NCBI GenBank assembly: GCA_016791105.1
Contig: JAEUNM010000085.1
Coordinates: 62,001-126,000, forward strand
Length of the DNA: 64,000 bases
Origin: Rhodocyclaceae bacterium
GTDB taxonomy: Bacteria > Pseudomonadota > Gammaproteobacteria > Burkholderiales > Rhodocyclaceae
Direction of reading: 5' to 3'
Shown here one piece after another: positions 9,337 through 18,968 of this stretch. Below the pieces are notes generated by a model. That model saw nothing but the letters and a program-made list of their open reading frames with translations. It did not search any database and was not told where the DNA came from. The translations under genes were made by a program, and so were the position numbers. Every line of letters starts with the position of its first letter. The stretch's first letter is position 1.

Positions 9337-9482
9337 CGACCACCGGGCATACACACCGCGGGTATTCGCGGCAGCCCAAGTATACGCCGCCGCCATGGCG
9401 GCCGGCCGCGGCGCACGAAACGAACAACCGGACGCGACGACCCGCACCATCGCGCCATGCGGCGAGGCTGGCCGTCAAGCCC

Positions 9483-9689
9483 TCACTCGAGGCGGAAACC
9501 GACTTTCAACACCACCTGCCAGTGCGCGACTTTTCCGTCTTCGACATGGCCGCGCGTTTCCACGACCTCGAACCAATGAATGTTGCGCACTGATTCGGCG
9601 GCTTTGGCGACTGCATTGGATACGGCGTCTTCGATACTGGTTTTGGAACTGCCGGTCAGTTCCAGCATTTTGTACACATGGTCGCTCAT
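9483..9689 (-). CDS. Dodecin (flavin-storage protein)
   Basis: A 68-aa protein matching the bacterial dodecin pattern along its length: [18 protein letters not shown], the flavin-stacking Trp in [11 protein letters not shown], and [13 protein letters not shown] near the end. Dodecins form hollow dodecamers that bind flavin dimers and are thought to store or quench flavins. The ATG at 9689 is preferred over in-frame starts 4 and 21 codons upstream, because the family begins MSDHVYK and GGAG lies six bases before it. It stands alone between the pilS cluster and a plus-strand ABC ATPase. Confidence 0.93.
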   Translation of the reverse strand: MSDHVYKMLELTGSSKTSIEDAVSNAVAKAAESVRNIHWFEVVETRGHVEDGKVAHWQVVLKVGFRLE

Positions 9690-9936
9690 GGCGTTCTCCA
9701 TCAAGTAGATCGATCGGTGTGGGTGGAACGTCGCCGCGGGGCGATTTTGCACAAGCGCGGCGTTCTCCGCTAATCCTAGTCAAGGCGCCGGCCCGCGTCC
9801 GGTTGCAGGCATGGTGCGCCTGCAGGTATGTTTGCGGTTTGCGCAACAATGCACGAAAACCCGACATGCCACTAACGCCTTGCCGCGCCCCGGTCCGAGC
9901 AGCCGCATTCGGCGTATTACCGAGCGCCACTTCGCC

Positions 9937-11028
9937 GTGCTGAGCCTGGAACTGGTCCAGCAACATCCGATTCCGATGGATTTGCGCCTGGAATGCGCAA
10001 GTGGGGAACTGCTGGCCCTGGTCGGCCCCTCGGGCAGCGGCAAAAGCACCGTCTTGCGCTGTATCGCGGGCCTGCACCATGCCGAGCGCGGTTACATACG
10101 CTGCGGCGGGTCCGCCTGGTTCGATGCCGAACGGCGCTTGCGCCTGCCGCCGCAGCGGCGCCAGGTCGGCATGGTATTTCAGCATTACGCGCTGATTCCG
10201 CATCTGAGCGCACGCGAAAACGTCATGCTGCCGCTGCGCGCCCTGCCCTCCGCCAGCGCAGCGAAACGCGCCGACGAACTGCTCGCGCGCGTACACCTGG
10301 ATGGGCTGGGCGCGCGCCGGCCGGCCGAATTATCCGGCGGGCAACAGCAGCGCGTCGCGCTGGCGCGCGCCCTGGCGCGTGCGCTGGCAACCGAAAACGG
10401 GGTTTTGTTGCTGGACGAGCCATTCTCCGCCGTCGACCAGGTGACACGCGCCAAATTGCAGCGCGAACTGGCGATTTTGCGCGGGGAGTTGCGCATTCCC
10501 ATGGTGCTCGTCACGCACGACCTCGCCGAAGCGCGCGCACTGGCCGACCGCATGACACTGATCGCGCGCGGGCGCAGCTTGCAGACCGGAAAACCGCACG
10601 AAGTACTCACCCGTCCGGCCTCGGTTGCGGTCGCACGCCAGGTCGTACTGACCAATCTGTTCGAAGGCGTGTGGCGCGACGGCCAACTCGACTGGGCCGG
10701 GCTGAGGCTCGATACCACCCAGACCGGCCGCGAAGGCGAACGGGTGTGCTGGGCCATCGCGCCCGAATTCGTGCTGCTGCACCGCGGCGACCGTCCTGCT
10801 CGCGGTGAGCGCGAAAACCCGGTGCCGGGTCAAATTATCGAATGCGTCGCATTGGGTGCGGAAACCAGCATCGTCATGCGGCCCACCCATGCTCCGGCAC
10901 AACCGCTGGCGCTTGCGGTGCCGACCCATAGCGCGCGCCGCAACCAGCTTGCTGCCGGCTCAATGGTCAGCGTGAGCCTGCTCGCGGAGGGCATACACCC
11001 CATGCCGTTTGAAGCACTTGGCGATTGA
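9937..11028 (+). CDS. ABC transporter ATP-binding subunit, ModC/CysA-like, orphan
   Basis: An ABC ATPase of 363 aa with Walker A (GPSGSGKST), Q-loop (VFQHYALIPHLS), signature (LSGGQQQR), Walker B (LLLDEPFSAVD) and H-loop (VTHD). A C-terminal region of about 120 residues resembles the TOBE regulatory domain of molybdate, sulfate, iron and polyamine importers. The frame is open 42 codons upstream; the GTG at 9937 fits the usual start of such proteins, though its ribosome-binding site is weak. No permease or binding protein lies next to it, so the substrate cannot be told. ModC-like is the closest guess by length and domain order. Confidence 0.8.
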   Translation: MLSLELVQQHPIPMDLRLECASGELLALVGPSGSGKSTVLRCIAGLHHAERGYIRCGGSAWFDAERRLRLPPQRRQVGMVFQHYALIPHLSARENVMLPLRALPSASAAKRADELLARVHLDGLGARRPAELSGGQQQRVALARALARALATENGVLLLDEPFSAVDQVTRAKLQRELAILRGELRIPMVLVTHDLAEARALADRMTLIARGRSLQTGKPHEVLTRPASVAVARQVVLTNLFEGVWRDGQLDWAGLRLDTTQTGREGERVCWAIAPEFVLLHRGDRPARGERENPVPGQIIECVALGAETSIVMRPTHAPAQPLALAVPTHSARRNQLAAGSMVSVSLLAEGIHPMPFEALGD

Positions 11029-11116
11029 TTCAATGTGGGCGGGACGCGGGCAAAACAGAAGCGATTCACCTCGCCTGCCGCCGCAATGGCCAGGCAGCAT
11101 CGACGCGCTCCGCAGC

Positions 11117-12649
11117 TCAGTCGGCGAGGCCGAAAAACCCGCGTATCAGATCCAGGAAAGATTCTTCATTTCGCCGCGCCCGCGCCGGCGCGGCGGTCAG
11201 GGCCTGCTTGAGGGAATCCAGTTCGAGTTCGCGCTTGGTCAGGATGCCGGCGATTTCTTCCGCGATGGCCGGACGCGACTGGATGATGTCCTGCAGGCCG
11301 GATTTATCCAGCCGGTAACATTCGCAATCGGTGCGGGCGGTAACCGTCGCGCGCCGCGGCTCGCCGGTGAGCAGCCCCATTTCTCCGAATACCGAGCCGC
11401 CGTTCAGCGTGCTGAGCAGGCGGCGCGGGCCTTGCGGCGGTTCAAACCAGACATCGACCTCGCCGTCGGACAGCAGGTACAACCAGTGCGCAATGGCGCC
11501 CTGGCGCGTAATCACGTCGCCGCGCGCGAAGGGCGCATACACCAGATGTTCGGCAACGGCGGTCAGTTCTTCCTTGCTGAAGGCGGCAAACAGGTCGAGC
11601 GCGGCGAGCGCCTTGACGCGCCGCTCGATTTCGCGCGAGCGCACGGCGGCCCGGTGTTCGGCGTTTTCGCTGGTCAGCTTGATGCCGTATTCCGGTTCTG
11701 CCAGCCGGATGCCGGCGCGCTGCAACGCGGCGAACACATGGGTACGCACGGCCGAATCGGTAGGATCGTCGCGGCGCGGGTCGTCCATCCAGTAACGCAG
11801 CGCATAACGGCACCAGGTATTGCCAAATTCCATGAGCACGCAGTTGGGTGCCGGATCGCGCAACAAGGCGTCGATTTCGGCATCGGCAAGGGCGCGTTCG
11901 ACGGTGCTGATGACGCGCGCCGGCGCCACGTTGAAATCCACGTTGATCCAGATCCAGCGCCGCCAGCGCGGTCTGTCGTCACGCCGGCTGCCGATCACGG
12001 TGAATTTGCTCTTCATGAGCAGGCTGTTCGGCACCACCACGGTTTCCCCGTTGCGGGTTTCGATGGCGGTGGAGCGCCAGCGTATTTCGACGATGCGGCC
12101 GCTTATGTCGTCGAGCTTGATCCAGTCGCCAATGCGCACGGAACTATCCAGTTGCAGAGCCAGACCACCCAATATGTTGCCCAGCGTATCCTGCATCGAA
12201 AACGCCAGCACGGCGGTAATGACGGCCGAGGTCGTGACGATGTGCGTCAGGTCCAGGCCGGCATAGCGTAGGCGCACCATGCCCCAGGCGACATAAGCCA
12301 GAATGACGAGAATGTCTTCGAGTATGAGCGGCATGCGCAATGCAAGCCGCGCCAGCACGACGCGAAATCCGACCAGCCCCGCCAGCCGGATGAGCGCGAG
12401 CCCGGCACCGATCAGGCACATTTCGTAAATGACCGCGCCACCCATGCTGAATCCCAGCGCGGACAGCAGCGCGGCGACAAACTGCCCGATCACGGCCAGC
12501 ACGAAAAAACCTACCGTATGGGCGACGGCTTCGCGCTGGACGGCTTTGGCACGCAAAGCCACCAGCGCCAGCACCGCGGCAAAGGCGAGCACCCAGGGTA
12601 CTTCGTCACGCCAGAAGAAGCGCCCCGCGTCCAGCAGTATCTGGCTCAT
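11117..12649 (-). CDS. MscS-family mechanosensitive channel with C-terminal cyclic-nucleotide-binding domain
   Basis: A 510-aa inner-membrane protein. Residues 1-160 hold about five hydrophobic segments; the pore-lining helix and MscS beta domain follow (SMQDTLGNILGGLALQLD, VRIGDWIKLDDISGRIVEI, VVVPNSLLMKSKF). From about residue 350 to 470 there is a CAP-ED-type cyclic-nucleotide-binding domain (LDLFAAFSKEE, GDVITRQGAIAHWLYLLSDG, GSVFGEMGLLTGEPRRATV) with the phosphate-cassette Glu and Arg present. MscS-CNBD fusions are known as bacterial cyclic-nucleotide-gated channels, some of which lost tension sensing. It ends where algR begins (3 bases apart) on the same strand, so it may be cotranscribed with algZR. 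Confidence 0.9.
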   Translation of the reverse strand: MSQILLDAGRFFWRDEVPWVLAFAAVLALVALRAKAVQREAVAHTVGFFVLAVIGQFVAALLSALGFSMGGAVIYEMCLIGAGLALIRLAGLVGFRVVLARLALRMPLILEDILVILAYVAWGMVRLRYAGLDLTHIVTTSAVITAVLAFSMQDTLGNILGGLALQLDSSVRIGDWIKLDDISGRIVEIRWRSTAIETRNGETVVVPNSLLMKSKFTVIGSRRDDRPRWRRWIWINVDFNVAPARVISTVERALADAEIDALLRDPAPNCVLMEFGNTWCRYALRYWMDDPRRDDPTDSAVRTHVFAALQRAGIRLAEPEYGIKLTSENAEHRAAVRSREIERRVKALAALDLFAAFSKEELTAVAEHLVYAPFARGDVITRQGAIAHWLYLLSDGEVDVWFEPPQGPRRLLSTLNGGSVFGEMGLLTGEPRRATVTARTDCECYRLDKSGLQDIIQSRPAIAEEIAGILTKRELELDSLKQALTAAPARARRNEESFLDLIRGFFGLAD

Positions 12650-12652
12650 CGA

Positions 12653-13435
12653 TTATTGTTTTTCGGCCAATTCGGACTTCACGATGGGCCACTGGCGCCG
12701 GCTTACCGGCAGGCGCTCGGCGGCACCGCGCAACAGCACTTCCCAATGCGCCTCGCCATCCAGGCCGCTGGCGCGCTCGAAACCCGCCACCGCATTGCGC
12801 GCCACCAGGCAGTTGCGGTGCACGCGCAAAAAGCGATCGGGAAATTCCTGTTCCAGGGTGTTGAGGGATTCTTCCAGCAGGTATTCGCGTGCCTCGGTGC
12901 GCGCGGTCACGTATTTCTGCTCCGCCTTGAGAAACAAAATGTCAGTTACCGGCACCAGCAGGATGCGACCGCGTTCGCTGCACGAAAGATGGGAGCGCGC
13001 GCCGGCCTGCAATTCGCGCAAACTGGCCGGATCGAGCGGGCCGCGCGCACGCGCCTTTTCCAGCGCGGCGAGCAGGCGCTCGGCGCGCACCGGCTTCAAC
13101 AGGTAATCGACCGCATTGAGGTCGAATGCGTGCACGGCGTATTGATCGTAGGCGGTGGTGAATACGATGGCCGGCGCGTGTGCGAGGCGCTGCAGGTGTG
13201 CCGCGAATTCAATCCCGTCCATGACCGGCATGCGTATATCCACCAGCACCACGTCCGCCCGCGACGTGCCCTGGCGGGCGCTCAATTCGGCCAAGGCCTG
13301 CGCGCCGTGCTCGGCTTCGCCCACGAATTCGTTGGGCAGGCGCGCACTAATGTCATCGAGCAAATTGCGCAGCCGCGCCCGCGCCGGCGCTTCGTCGTCG
13401 ACGATGAATACACGCAGCCGCCGCGCGCGGTTCAT
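12653..13435 (-). CDS. algR: LytTR-family response regulator AlgR
   Basis: A 260-aa regulator with an N-terminal receiver (acceptor D66 in VLVDIRMPVMDG) and a C-terminal LytTR DNA-binding domain (from ILFLKAEQKYVTARTEAREY to the end, including FLRVHRNCLVARNAV). AlgR controls alginate, type IV pilus and cyclic-di-GMP genes in Pseudomonas; family membership plus the adjacent AlgZ-type kinase and divergent argH gives the name. It lies 18 bases downstream of the kinase gene on the same strand. Targets in this organism are unknown. Confidence 0.88.
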   Translation of the reverse strand: MNRARRLRVFIVDDEAPARARLRNLLDDISARLPNEFVGEAEHGAQALAELSARQGTSRADVVLVDIRMPVMDGIEFAAHLQRLAHAPAIVFTTAYDQYAVHAFDLNAVDYLLKPVRAERLLAALEKARARGPLDPASLRELQAGARSHLSCSERGRILLVPVTDILFLKAEQKYVTARTEAREYLLEESLNTLEQEFPDRFLRVHRNCLVARNAVAGFERASGLDGEAHWEVLLRGAAERLPVSRRQWPIVKSELAEKQ

Positions 13436-13453
13436 GACCTGCCTCCGCCGCGC

Positions 13454-14458
13454 TCAGCGCAGAAAAGGAATGCGCATGCGCACATGGTAGTGTTCCTCGC
13501 CCTGGTCCGTTTCCAGTTGCGCCTCCAGATCGAAAAACAATTCGAGCCGCTCCCGGATATTATCGAGCGCCATGCGATTGCCCGCCACCGATTGCGCTTT
13601 CGGAAACACCGGATTGGCAACTTCCAGCAGCAAGTTGCCATTGCTGCGCGCAACCCTCACCTGGATTTCGGCCGCCCCGGGTGCTGGCTCCACGCCATGA
13701 TAAACGGCATTTTCGAGCAACGGCTGCAATACCAGCGGCGGCACCAGCGCGGCGCTCAATGCGGCGTCCACCTGCCAGCGCACGATCAGGCGCTCGCCCA
13801 GACGCAATTGTTCCAGCGCAAGATATTGCCGGCATAACTCGAGCTCGTCGGCAAGGCGCACCAGTTCGGTATTTTCCCGCATCAGCACGCGAAACAGATC
13901 GGCCATTTCTTCCAGCGCCGATTCGGCACGGCGCGCATCGCTGCGTATGACGCCCAGCACGGCATTTATGCTATTGAACAGGAAATGCGGGCGTATGCGT
14001 GCCGTCAGGGCGAGCAGGCGCGCCTCCGCCAGGGCCGGCGACAGGGCGCGCGTGCGCCAGTCGAAATAAGCCCAGGCCAGCAGGCAGGCGGCCAGCGCCC
14101 AGAACAGCAGATAACCCGGCTCGGCCACAGCGATCTGCGACAAGGCATAGGCCGGCAGCAATGCATAGGCGGCCGCAAACACGGCAATTACCGCCCACGC
14201 GGAGGCTGGCGGCAGGCGCGCGAGCCAGGGCTGAGCCAGATACAGACTGGCCAGGCAGAGCAGGAGCGGCGGCTCCACATAGGCAGCGAGATCAAGCAGG
14301 GCCGGACCGGCAGCTTTCCATCCGCCGGCATAGGCAAGTCCGCCCAGTAATGCGCCGACGTTCACCAGAAGTGTCAGGCGCAGCAACACGCCAAGCCGGC
14401 GAAAATCCGGTAAGGGACTGGCGCGGGCGCGCGCACGCTTTTGCCGTATACTTTTCAT
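13454..14458 (-). CDS. algZ: LytS/YehU-type membrane sensor histidine kinase AlgZ (FimS)
   Basis: A 334-aa kinase whose N-terminal 135 residues form four or so membrane helices. The His_kinase motif ([20 protein letters not shown], phospho-His H158) and a short HATPase domain ([13 protein letters not shown]) follow. The C-terminal G-box region is abbreviated ([17 protein letters not shown]), as in the LytS/AlgZ group. It is the partner of the adjacent algR. The ATG at 14458 points away from argH, leaving about 290 bases for divergent promoters. Confidence 0.87.
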   Translation of the reverse strand: MKSIRQKRARARASPLPDFRRLGVLLRLTLLVNVGALLGGLAYAGGWKAAGPALLDLAAYVEPPLLLCLASLYLAQPWLARLPPASAWAVIAVFAAAYALLPAYALSQIAVAEPGYLLFWALAACLLAWAYFDWRTRALSPALAEARLLALTARIRPHFLFNSINAVLGVIRSDARRAESALEEMADLFRVLMRENTELVRLADELELCRQYLALEQLRLGERLIVRWQVDAALSAALVPPLVLQPLLENAVYHGVEPAPGAAEIQVRVARSNGNLLLEVANPVFPKAQSVAGNRMALDNIRERLELFFDLEAQLETDQGEEHYHVRMRIPFLR

Positions 14459-14748
14459 TTGCTTTCAAGCTGCAGCATGCGACCGTCCACGCACAAAACG
14501 CACTACGCGCGCTGGCCCCGTGTCGATATGCCGGGGCAGCGCATTTGTATCACCCGGCAGAGCAGACGCCCATCCTTTGCCGCGCCGTTCCACACACTCC
14601 AGCGGAGCGGAGCTGCAAGCGAAGTTCATTATCATCAATTCCTGCGCACGGGGTAAAGCGATGCGTGGCACGCCGGGCGGCCCAGCCCGAAAGCGCGGCC
14701 GAACGCAGCAGCGTGTTTCCACTCCGCCCGCGCACCACCATCCGGAAC

Positions 14749-16170
14749 ATGACATCCATGACAGAGGCCACTAACGCAACGACCGGCGGCAGCGCCTGGT
14801 CGGGGCGCTTTTCCGAACCCGTTGCCGAACTTGTCCAGCGCTACACGGCGAGCGTATTTTTCGATCGCCGCATGTGGCGCCAGGACATACGCGGGTCGCT
14901 CGCGCACGCCGCCATGCTGGAGCGCCAGGGCATCATAGGCGCGGCCGATCTGGCGGACATACGCCGCGGCATGACGATCATAGAGGCGGAAATCGAATCC
15001 GGCAGCTTCAACTGGAATCTGGCCGACGAAGACGTACACCTCAATATAGAAAAACGGCTCACCGCGCTGGTAGGCGATGCCGGCAAGCGCCTGCATACGG
15101 GGCGCTCGCGCAACGATCAGGTGGCAACCGACATACGCCTGTGGCTGCGCGATGAAATCGATACCATTGCGTCACGCCTCGACGCTTACCGCGCCGCCCT
15201 GCTCGATCTGGCGGCCGCACACCCCGATACGCCCATGCCCGGCTTCACCCATTTGCAGGTGGCGCAACCGGTGACGTTCGGTCACCATTTGCTGGCGTAT
15301 TTCGAAATGGCCACGCGCGACGCGGGCCGCCTGGCCGATTGCAGGCGCCGCACCAATCGCCTGCCCCTGGGAGCCGCCGCCCTGGCCGGCACCACTTACC
15401 CGATAGACCGCGAATTCGTGGCACGCGAACTGGGTTTTGAAGGCCTTTGCGAAAATTCCCTGGACGCCGTGAGCGACCGCGATTTTGCAATCGAATTCTG
15501 TGCCTGTGCCGCGCTCGCGATGATGCATCTGTCAAGGCTGTCAGAAGAACTGATCATCTGGATGAGCCCGCGCGTGGGATTTATCGATCTGGCGGATCGC
15601 TTCTGCACCGGCAGTTCCATCATGCCGCAGAAAAAAAACCCGGACGTGCCGGAACTTGCACGCGGCAAGACCGGCCGCGTGTATGGGCATCTGACCGGCT
15701 TGCTCACGCTCATGAAGGGCCAGCCGCTGGCTTACAACAAGGATAATCAGGAGGACAAGGAGCCCCTGTTCGACACCGCCGACACGCTGCGCGATACGCT
15801 CACCATATTCGCGGACATGCTGCGCGGCGTGCAGGTGAAGCCGCAGTCGATGCTGGCCGCCTTGTCGCAAGGCTATGCGACCGCCACCGACCTGGCCGAC
15901 TATCTGGTCAAAAAAGGCCTGCCTTTCCGCGATGCCCACGAAGCCGTGGCGCGCGCCGTGCGGCTGGCCGAGCAGCGCGGTTGCGAACTCGATCAATTGA
16001 CGCTGGATGAATTGCGCAGTTTTTCTACACTGGTCGATGCCGACGTCACACAGGTGCTGAGCGTGGGTGGCTCACTCGCGGCGCGCGCCCACCGCGGCGG
16101 CACCGCACCGGCCGCCGTGCGCGCGGCGATAGGGCGTGCGCGCGCCTTGCTTGCCGGCAACGCGACCTGA
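14749..16170 (+). CDS. argH: Argininosuccinate lyase
   Basis: Catalyses the last step of arginine synthesis, cleavage of argininosuccinate to arginine and fumarate. The fumarase/aspartase signature with the catalytic Ser loop is clear ([12 protein letters not shown]), as are [13 protein letters not shown] and [15 protein letters not shown]. The frame runs far upstream over the algZ 5' end, but homology starts at [10 protein letters not shown], so I place the start at the ATG at 14749 (473 aa); the ATG at 14758 is an equal alternative. It is divergent from algZ, an arrangement also seen in pseudomonads. Confidence 0.95.
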   Translation: MTSMTEATNATTGGSAWSGRFSEPVAELVQRYTASVFFDRRMWRQDIRGSLAHAAMLERQGIIGAADLADIRRGMTIIEAEIESGSFNWNLADEDVHLNIEKRLTALVGDAGKRLHTGRSRNDQVATDIRLWLRDEIDTIASRLDAYRAALLDLAAAHPDTPMPGFTHLQVAQPVTFGHHLLAYFEMATRDAGRLADCRRRTNRLPLGAAALAGTTYPIDREFVARELGFEGLCENSLDAVSDRDFAIEFCACAALAMMHLSRLSEELIIWMSPRVGFIDLADRFCTGSSIMPQKKNPDVPELARGKTGRVYGHLTGLLTLMKGQPLAYNKDNQEDKEPLFDTADTLRDTLTIFADMLRGVQVKPQSMLAALSQGYATATDLADYLVKKGLPFRDAHEAVARAVRLAEQRGCELDQLTLDELRSFSTLVDADVTQVLSVGGSLAARAHRGGTAPAAVRAAIGRARALLAGNAT

Positions 16171-16266
16171 AACCCGTCACGACTTTGGATGGGCGCGTAC
16201 TGCGCCCTATTCCGGCAGCACAAATTGCGCTAACGTAAGTTTTTTAATGTCGCCAAAAAATTGCCC

Positions 16267-17538
16267 ATGGACAGCATCGGCAAATACAAAATAGTCTGCA
16301 AACTGGGCGAAGGGGCCACCTCGGCCGTTTATTTGGCGCACGACCCCTTTGCCGCGCGCGATGTGGCGATCAAGGTGGTGGAAGACCATCCTGGCAAGGA
16401 GTCGGCAGCGCGATTCCAGCGCAAATTTTTCATTACGGAAGCGTCACTGGCCGGCAAGCTGGATCATCCGCACATCGTGCAAATTTACGATGCGGTGCTG
16501 GACCACTCCCCGCCCTATATCGTGATGGAATATGTCCCGGGCGGCACGCTGGAACCCTACACCTATCCCGAGCGCCTGCTGCCGGTCAGCGAGGTGCTCG
16601 AAATAATCTTCAAATGCACGCGTGCGCTCGACTTTGCCTGGCGCATGGGGGTGATTCATCGCGATCTGAAGCCGGCCAATTTGCTGCGCGTGGATGGCAC
16701 CAACGTAAAAGTGACCGATTTCGGCGCCGCCATGAGCGTAGCGGCAGAAAGCACGCAAGTCAGTGGGGTCGGCAGTCCGGCCTATATGTCGCCGCAGCAG
16801 GTGAAGGATCATCCACTCAATCACCAGACCGACATTTTTTCGCTGGGCGTGGTCATGTACCAATTGCTGACCGGCTTGATGCCCTTCGCGGGCACCACCA
16901 ATTACAGCATCATGTACCAGATCACTCATGTCGATCCGCCGCCGCCATCGCTCATGCGTACCGATCTGTCGCCGGCGCTCGATGCCATCGTGATGCGTGC
17001 GCTGGCCAAGGATCTGGAAGAGCGCTACCCGAGCTGGGATAAGTTTTCCTACGATCTGGCGGAAGTGTTTCGTGCCGAAGTGGCCCCGCTCGACCAGGAA
17101 AGCATCGCCGACACGGAAAAATTCAACTTATTGCGCGGCATGCCGTTTTTCGATGCATTCAGCGACGCGGCTCTGTGGGAAGTGATGCGGCTCGCCGACT
17201 GGCAGAAGCTCGAGGGCGGTACGCGTTTTATCAGCGAAGGCGAACTGGGCGACGGGTTTTTCATCATCGCCCAGGGCAATGTGAAAGTGACGCGCGGCAA
17301 TAAATTGCTCAACGTGCTGGCAACCGGGGATTGCGTGGGCGAAATGGCCTATCTGAAACATGGCGCGGGACAACGCGTGGCCGACGTCACGACGACCTGC
17401 GCTTCCACGGTAATGCACGTGCCCAATGCCGCACTCGAACATGCCTCGGATGCTTGCCGGCACAGTTTTGACCGCGCCTTTTTGGGCATTTTGGTCGAGC
17501 GTCTCGACCTCGCCAATCGGCGCCTCAGCAACGCCTGA
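16267..17538 (+). CDS. Ser/Thr protein kinase with C-terminal cyclic-nucleotide-binding domain (copy 1)
   Basis: A 423-aa soluble protein. Residues 5-270 are a Hanks-type kinase: glycine loop GEGATSAVYLA, lysine K36, helix-C Glu E59, catalytic loop HRDLKPANLL (D133), DFG D151 and an activation segment GSPAYMSPQQV. Residues about 285-410 are a CAP-ED domain (MPFFDAFSDAALWEVM, GELGDGFFIIAQGNVKV, GDCVGEMAYLKHG). All catalytic residues are present, so activity is likely, perhaps tuned by a bound nucleotide. An in-frame TTG lies two codons upstream; the ATG at 16267 is preferred. There are no membrane segments. A close paralogue with the same architecture follows 143 bases downstream. Substrates are unknown. 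Confidence 0.9.
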   Translation: MDSIGKYKIVCKLGEGATSAVYLAHDPFAARDVAIKVVEDHPGKESAARFQRKFFITEASLAGKLDHPHIVQIYDAVLDHSPPYIVMEYVPGGTLEPYTYPERLLPVSEVLEIIFKCTRALDFAWRMGVIHRDLKPANLLRVDGTNVKVTDFGAAMSVAAESTQVSGVGSPAYMSPQQVKDHPLNHQTDIFSLGVVMYQLLTGLMPFAGTTNYSIMYQITHVDPPPPSLMRTDLSPALDAIVMRALAKDLEERYPSWDKFSYDLAEVFRAEVAPLDQESIADTEKFNLLRGMPFFDAFSDAALWEVMRLADWQKLEGGTRFISEGELGDGFFIIAQGNVKVTRGNKLLNVLATGDCVGEMAYLKHGAGQRVADVTTTCASTVMHVPNAALEHASDACRHSFDRAFLGILVERLDLANRRLSNA

Positions 17539-17631
17539 CACACCATTTTTCCGCTGCCCGCAGCCTGCGGGGCAAGCCGGATTGTGCACTTTTATGCGCA
17601 CAACCCGCGCCAAGTGCGAAAATGGGGGAGC

Positions 17632-17648
17632 GGGTCAGTTGCTGACCC
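17632..17648 (+). promoter_or_regulatory. Perfect 7-bp inverted repeat ahead of the second kinase gene
   Basis: GGGTCAG-TTG-CTGACCC is a perfect inverted repeat with 7-bp arms, ending 33 bases before the ATG of kinase copy 2. It has no T-run after it, so it looks more like an operator than a terminator. A second, weaker hairpin (CCCGC-AGCCT-GCGGG) lies about 20-35 bases after the stop of kinase copy 1. The repeat is seen directly; an operator role is inference. Confidence 0.4.
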
Positions 17649-17681
17649 CAGGACCATCCTGATACGCTCGCCGCACACGCG

Positions 17682-18968
17682 ATGGAAAAAATCGGCAAAT
17701 ACGACATCAAGCACAAGCTCGGCGACGGCGCGACCAGCAGCGTATTTCTGGCCCACGACCCCTTCGCCCGGCGCGATGTCGCCATCAAAATCATTTTCCC
17801 TGAAGCGCTGCAGGACAAGCAGCGCGGCCGGCTGTACCGCAACCTGCTGCTCAACGAAGCATCGCTCGCAGGCAAGCTCGAACACCCGCACATCGTTCAG
17901 ATTTACGACGCGGTGATCAACGAGCAGGAAAGTTACATCGTGATGGAGTATGTCGCGGGCGGCACGCTGGAAGCCTATGCCGACCCGAATGCGCTATTAC
18001 CGGTAGAGCGGGTGGTCGAAATCATATTCAAGTGCACGCGCGCGCTCGAATTTGCCAACCAGAGCGGCGTGACGCACCGCGACATCAAGCCGGCAAACAT
18101 TCTGCTCACCATAGACGGCGATATCAAAATTTCCGATTTCGGCGCTGCGCTTTTTACCGCAAACGAACGCACCCAGGTTTCCGGCGTGGGCAGCCCGGCC
18201 TATATGTCGCCGCAACAGGTACGCGAAATGCCGCTCAATCACCAGACCGACATTTATTCGCTTGGTGTCGTCATGTACCAGTTGCTGACCGGCCACCTGC
18301 CGTTTCAGGGCAGCAACAATTACACGCTGGTGTACCAGATCACCAATACCCTGCCGCCCCCGCCCTCGACCTACCGCCCGGATATTCCGGCCGGTCTGGA
18401 TGCCGTGGTGGCGCGCGCAATGCAGAAGGATCTGGATGCGCGTTATGCCAGTTGGACGGAGTTTTCGCACGACCTCGCGCTGGCTTTCAGAAATCGCCAG
18501 ATACGCCAGCGCACGCGGGTGCCGGAACAGTCCGAAAAACTCGCCATGTTGCGCAAGCTCCCGTTTTTCGCCGAATTTTCCGACGTCGAAATGTGGGAAG
18601 TGGCGCGCATGTGCGAATTCGAACAGGTGTCGGCCGGTACCCGCATCGTGAAGGACGGCGAACAGGGCGACAATTTTTGGTTGTTGGTCGAGGGCGAAGT
18701 ACAGGTGGCGAAGCGCGGCCGCACGCTCGCCATCCTCACTTCCGGCGAATGTTTCGGTGAAATGGCCGTCATGGCGCTCAATAACCGGACGCGCTGCGCC
18801 GACGTGAGTACGGTAACCGAAGTCAAGCTGGCCAATTTTTCCGGCGATGCCTTGCGACGCGCATCCGAGGTGTGCCGCATGCGCTTCTACCAGGTATTCA
18901 TGCAAATCATGGTGTCGCGCATCGTGCTGTCGAACAGCCGTTTCATCGGGCTGTGGGAACAACTGTGA
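17682..18968 (+). CDS. Ser/Thr protein kinase with C-terminal cyclic-nucleotide-binding domain (copy 2)
   Basis: A 428-aa paralogue of the preceding kinase with the same layout: kinase domain 5-270 (GDGATSSVFLA, K36, HRDIKPANILL with D134, SDFG D152, GSPAYMSPQQV), then a CAP-ED domain from about 290 (LPFFAEFSDVEMWEVA, GEQGDNFWLLVEGEVQVA, GECFGEMAVMALNNRTRCADV). The phosphate-binding cassette (FGEMA...RTR) is better kept than in copy 1, so this copy is the better candidate for true nucleotide binding. It starts at the ATG at 17682, 34 bases after an inverted repeat, and its stop overlaps the GTG of the next gene, so the two are translationally coupled. Confidence 0.9.
   Translation: MEKIGKYDIKHKLGDGATSSVFLAHDPFARRDVAIKIIFPEALQDKQRGRLYRNLLLNEASLAGKLEHPHIVQIYDAVINEQESYIVMEYVAGGTLEAYADPNALLPVERVVEIIFKCTRALEFANQSGVTHRDIKPANILLTIDGDIKISDFGAALFTANERTQVSGVGSPAYMSPQQVREMPLNHQTDIYSLGVVMYQLLTGHLPFQGSNNYTLVYQITNTLPPPPSTYRPDIPAGLDAVVARAMQKDLDARYASWTEFSHDLALAFRNRQIRQRTRVPEQSEKLAMLRKLPFFAEFSDVEMWEVARMCEFEQVSAGTRIVKDGEQGDNFWLLVEGEVQVAKRGRTLAILTSGECFGEMAVMALNNRTRCADVSTVTEVKLANFSGDALRRASEVCRMRFYQVFMQIMVSRIVLSNSRFIGLWEQL

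Noticed and set aside
11009..12271. 420-codon plus-strand frame opposite the MscS-type channel gene
   Set aside because: No motif or plausible protein composition; the minus-strand channel gene explains the region.
12518..13837. 439-codon plus-strand frame opposite algR/algZ
   Set aside because: Shadow of two well supported minus-strand genes.
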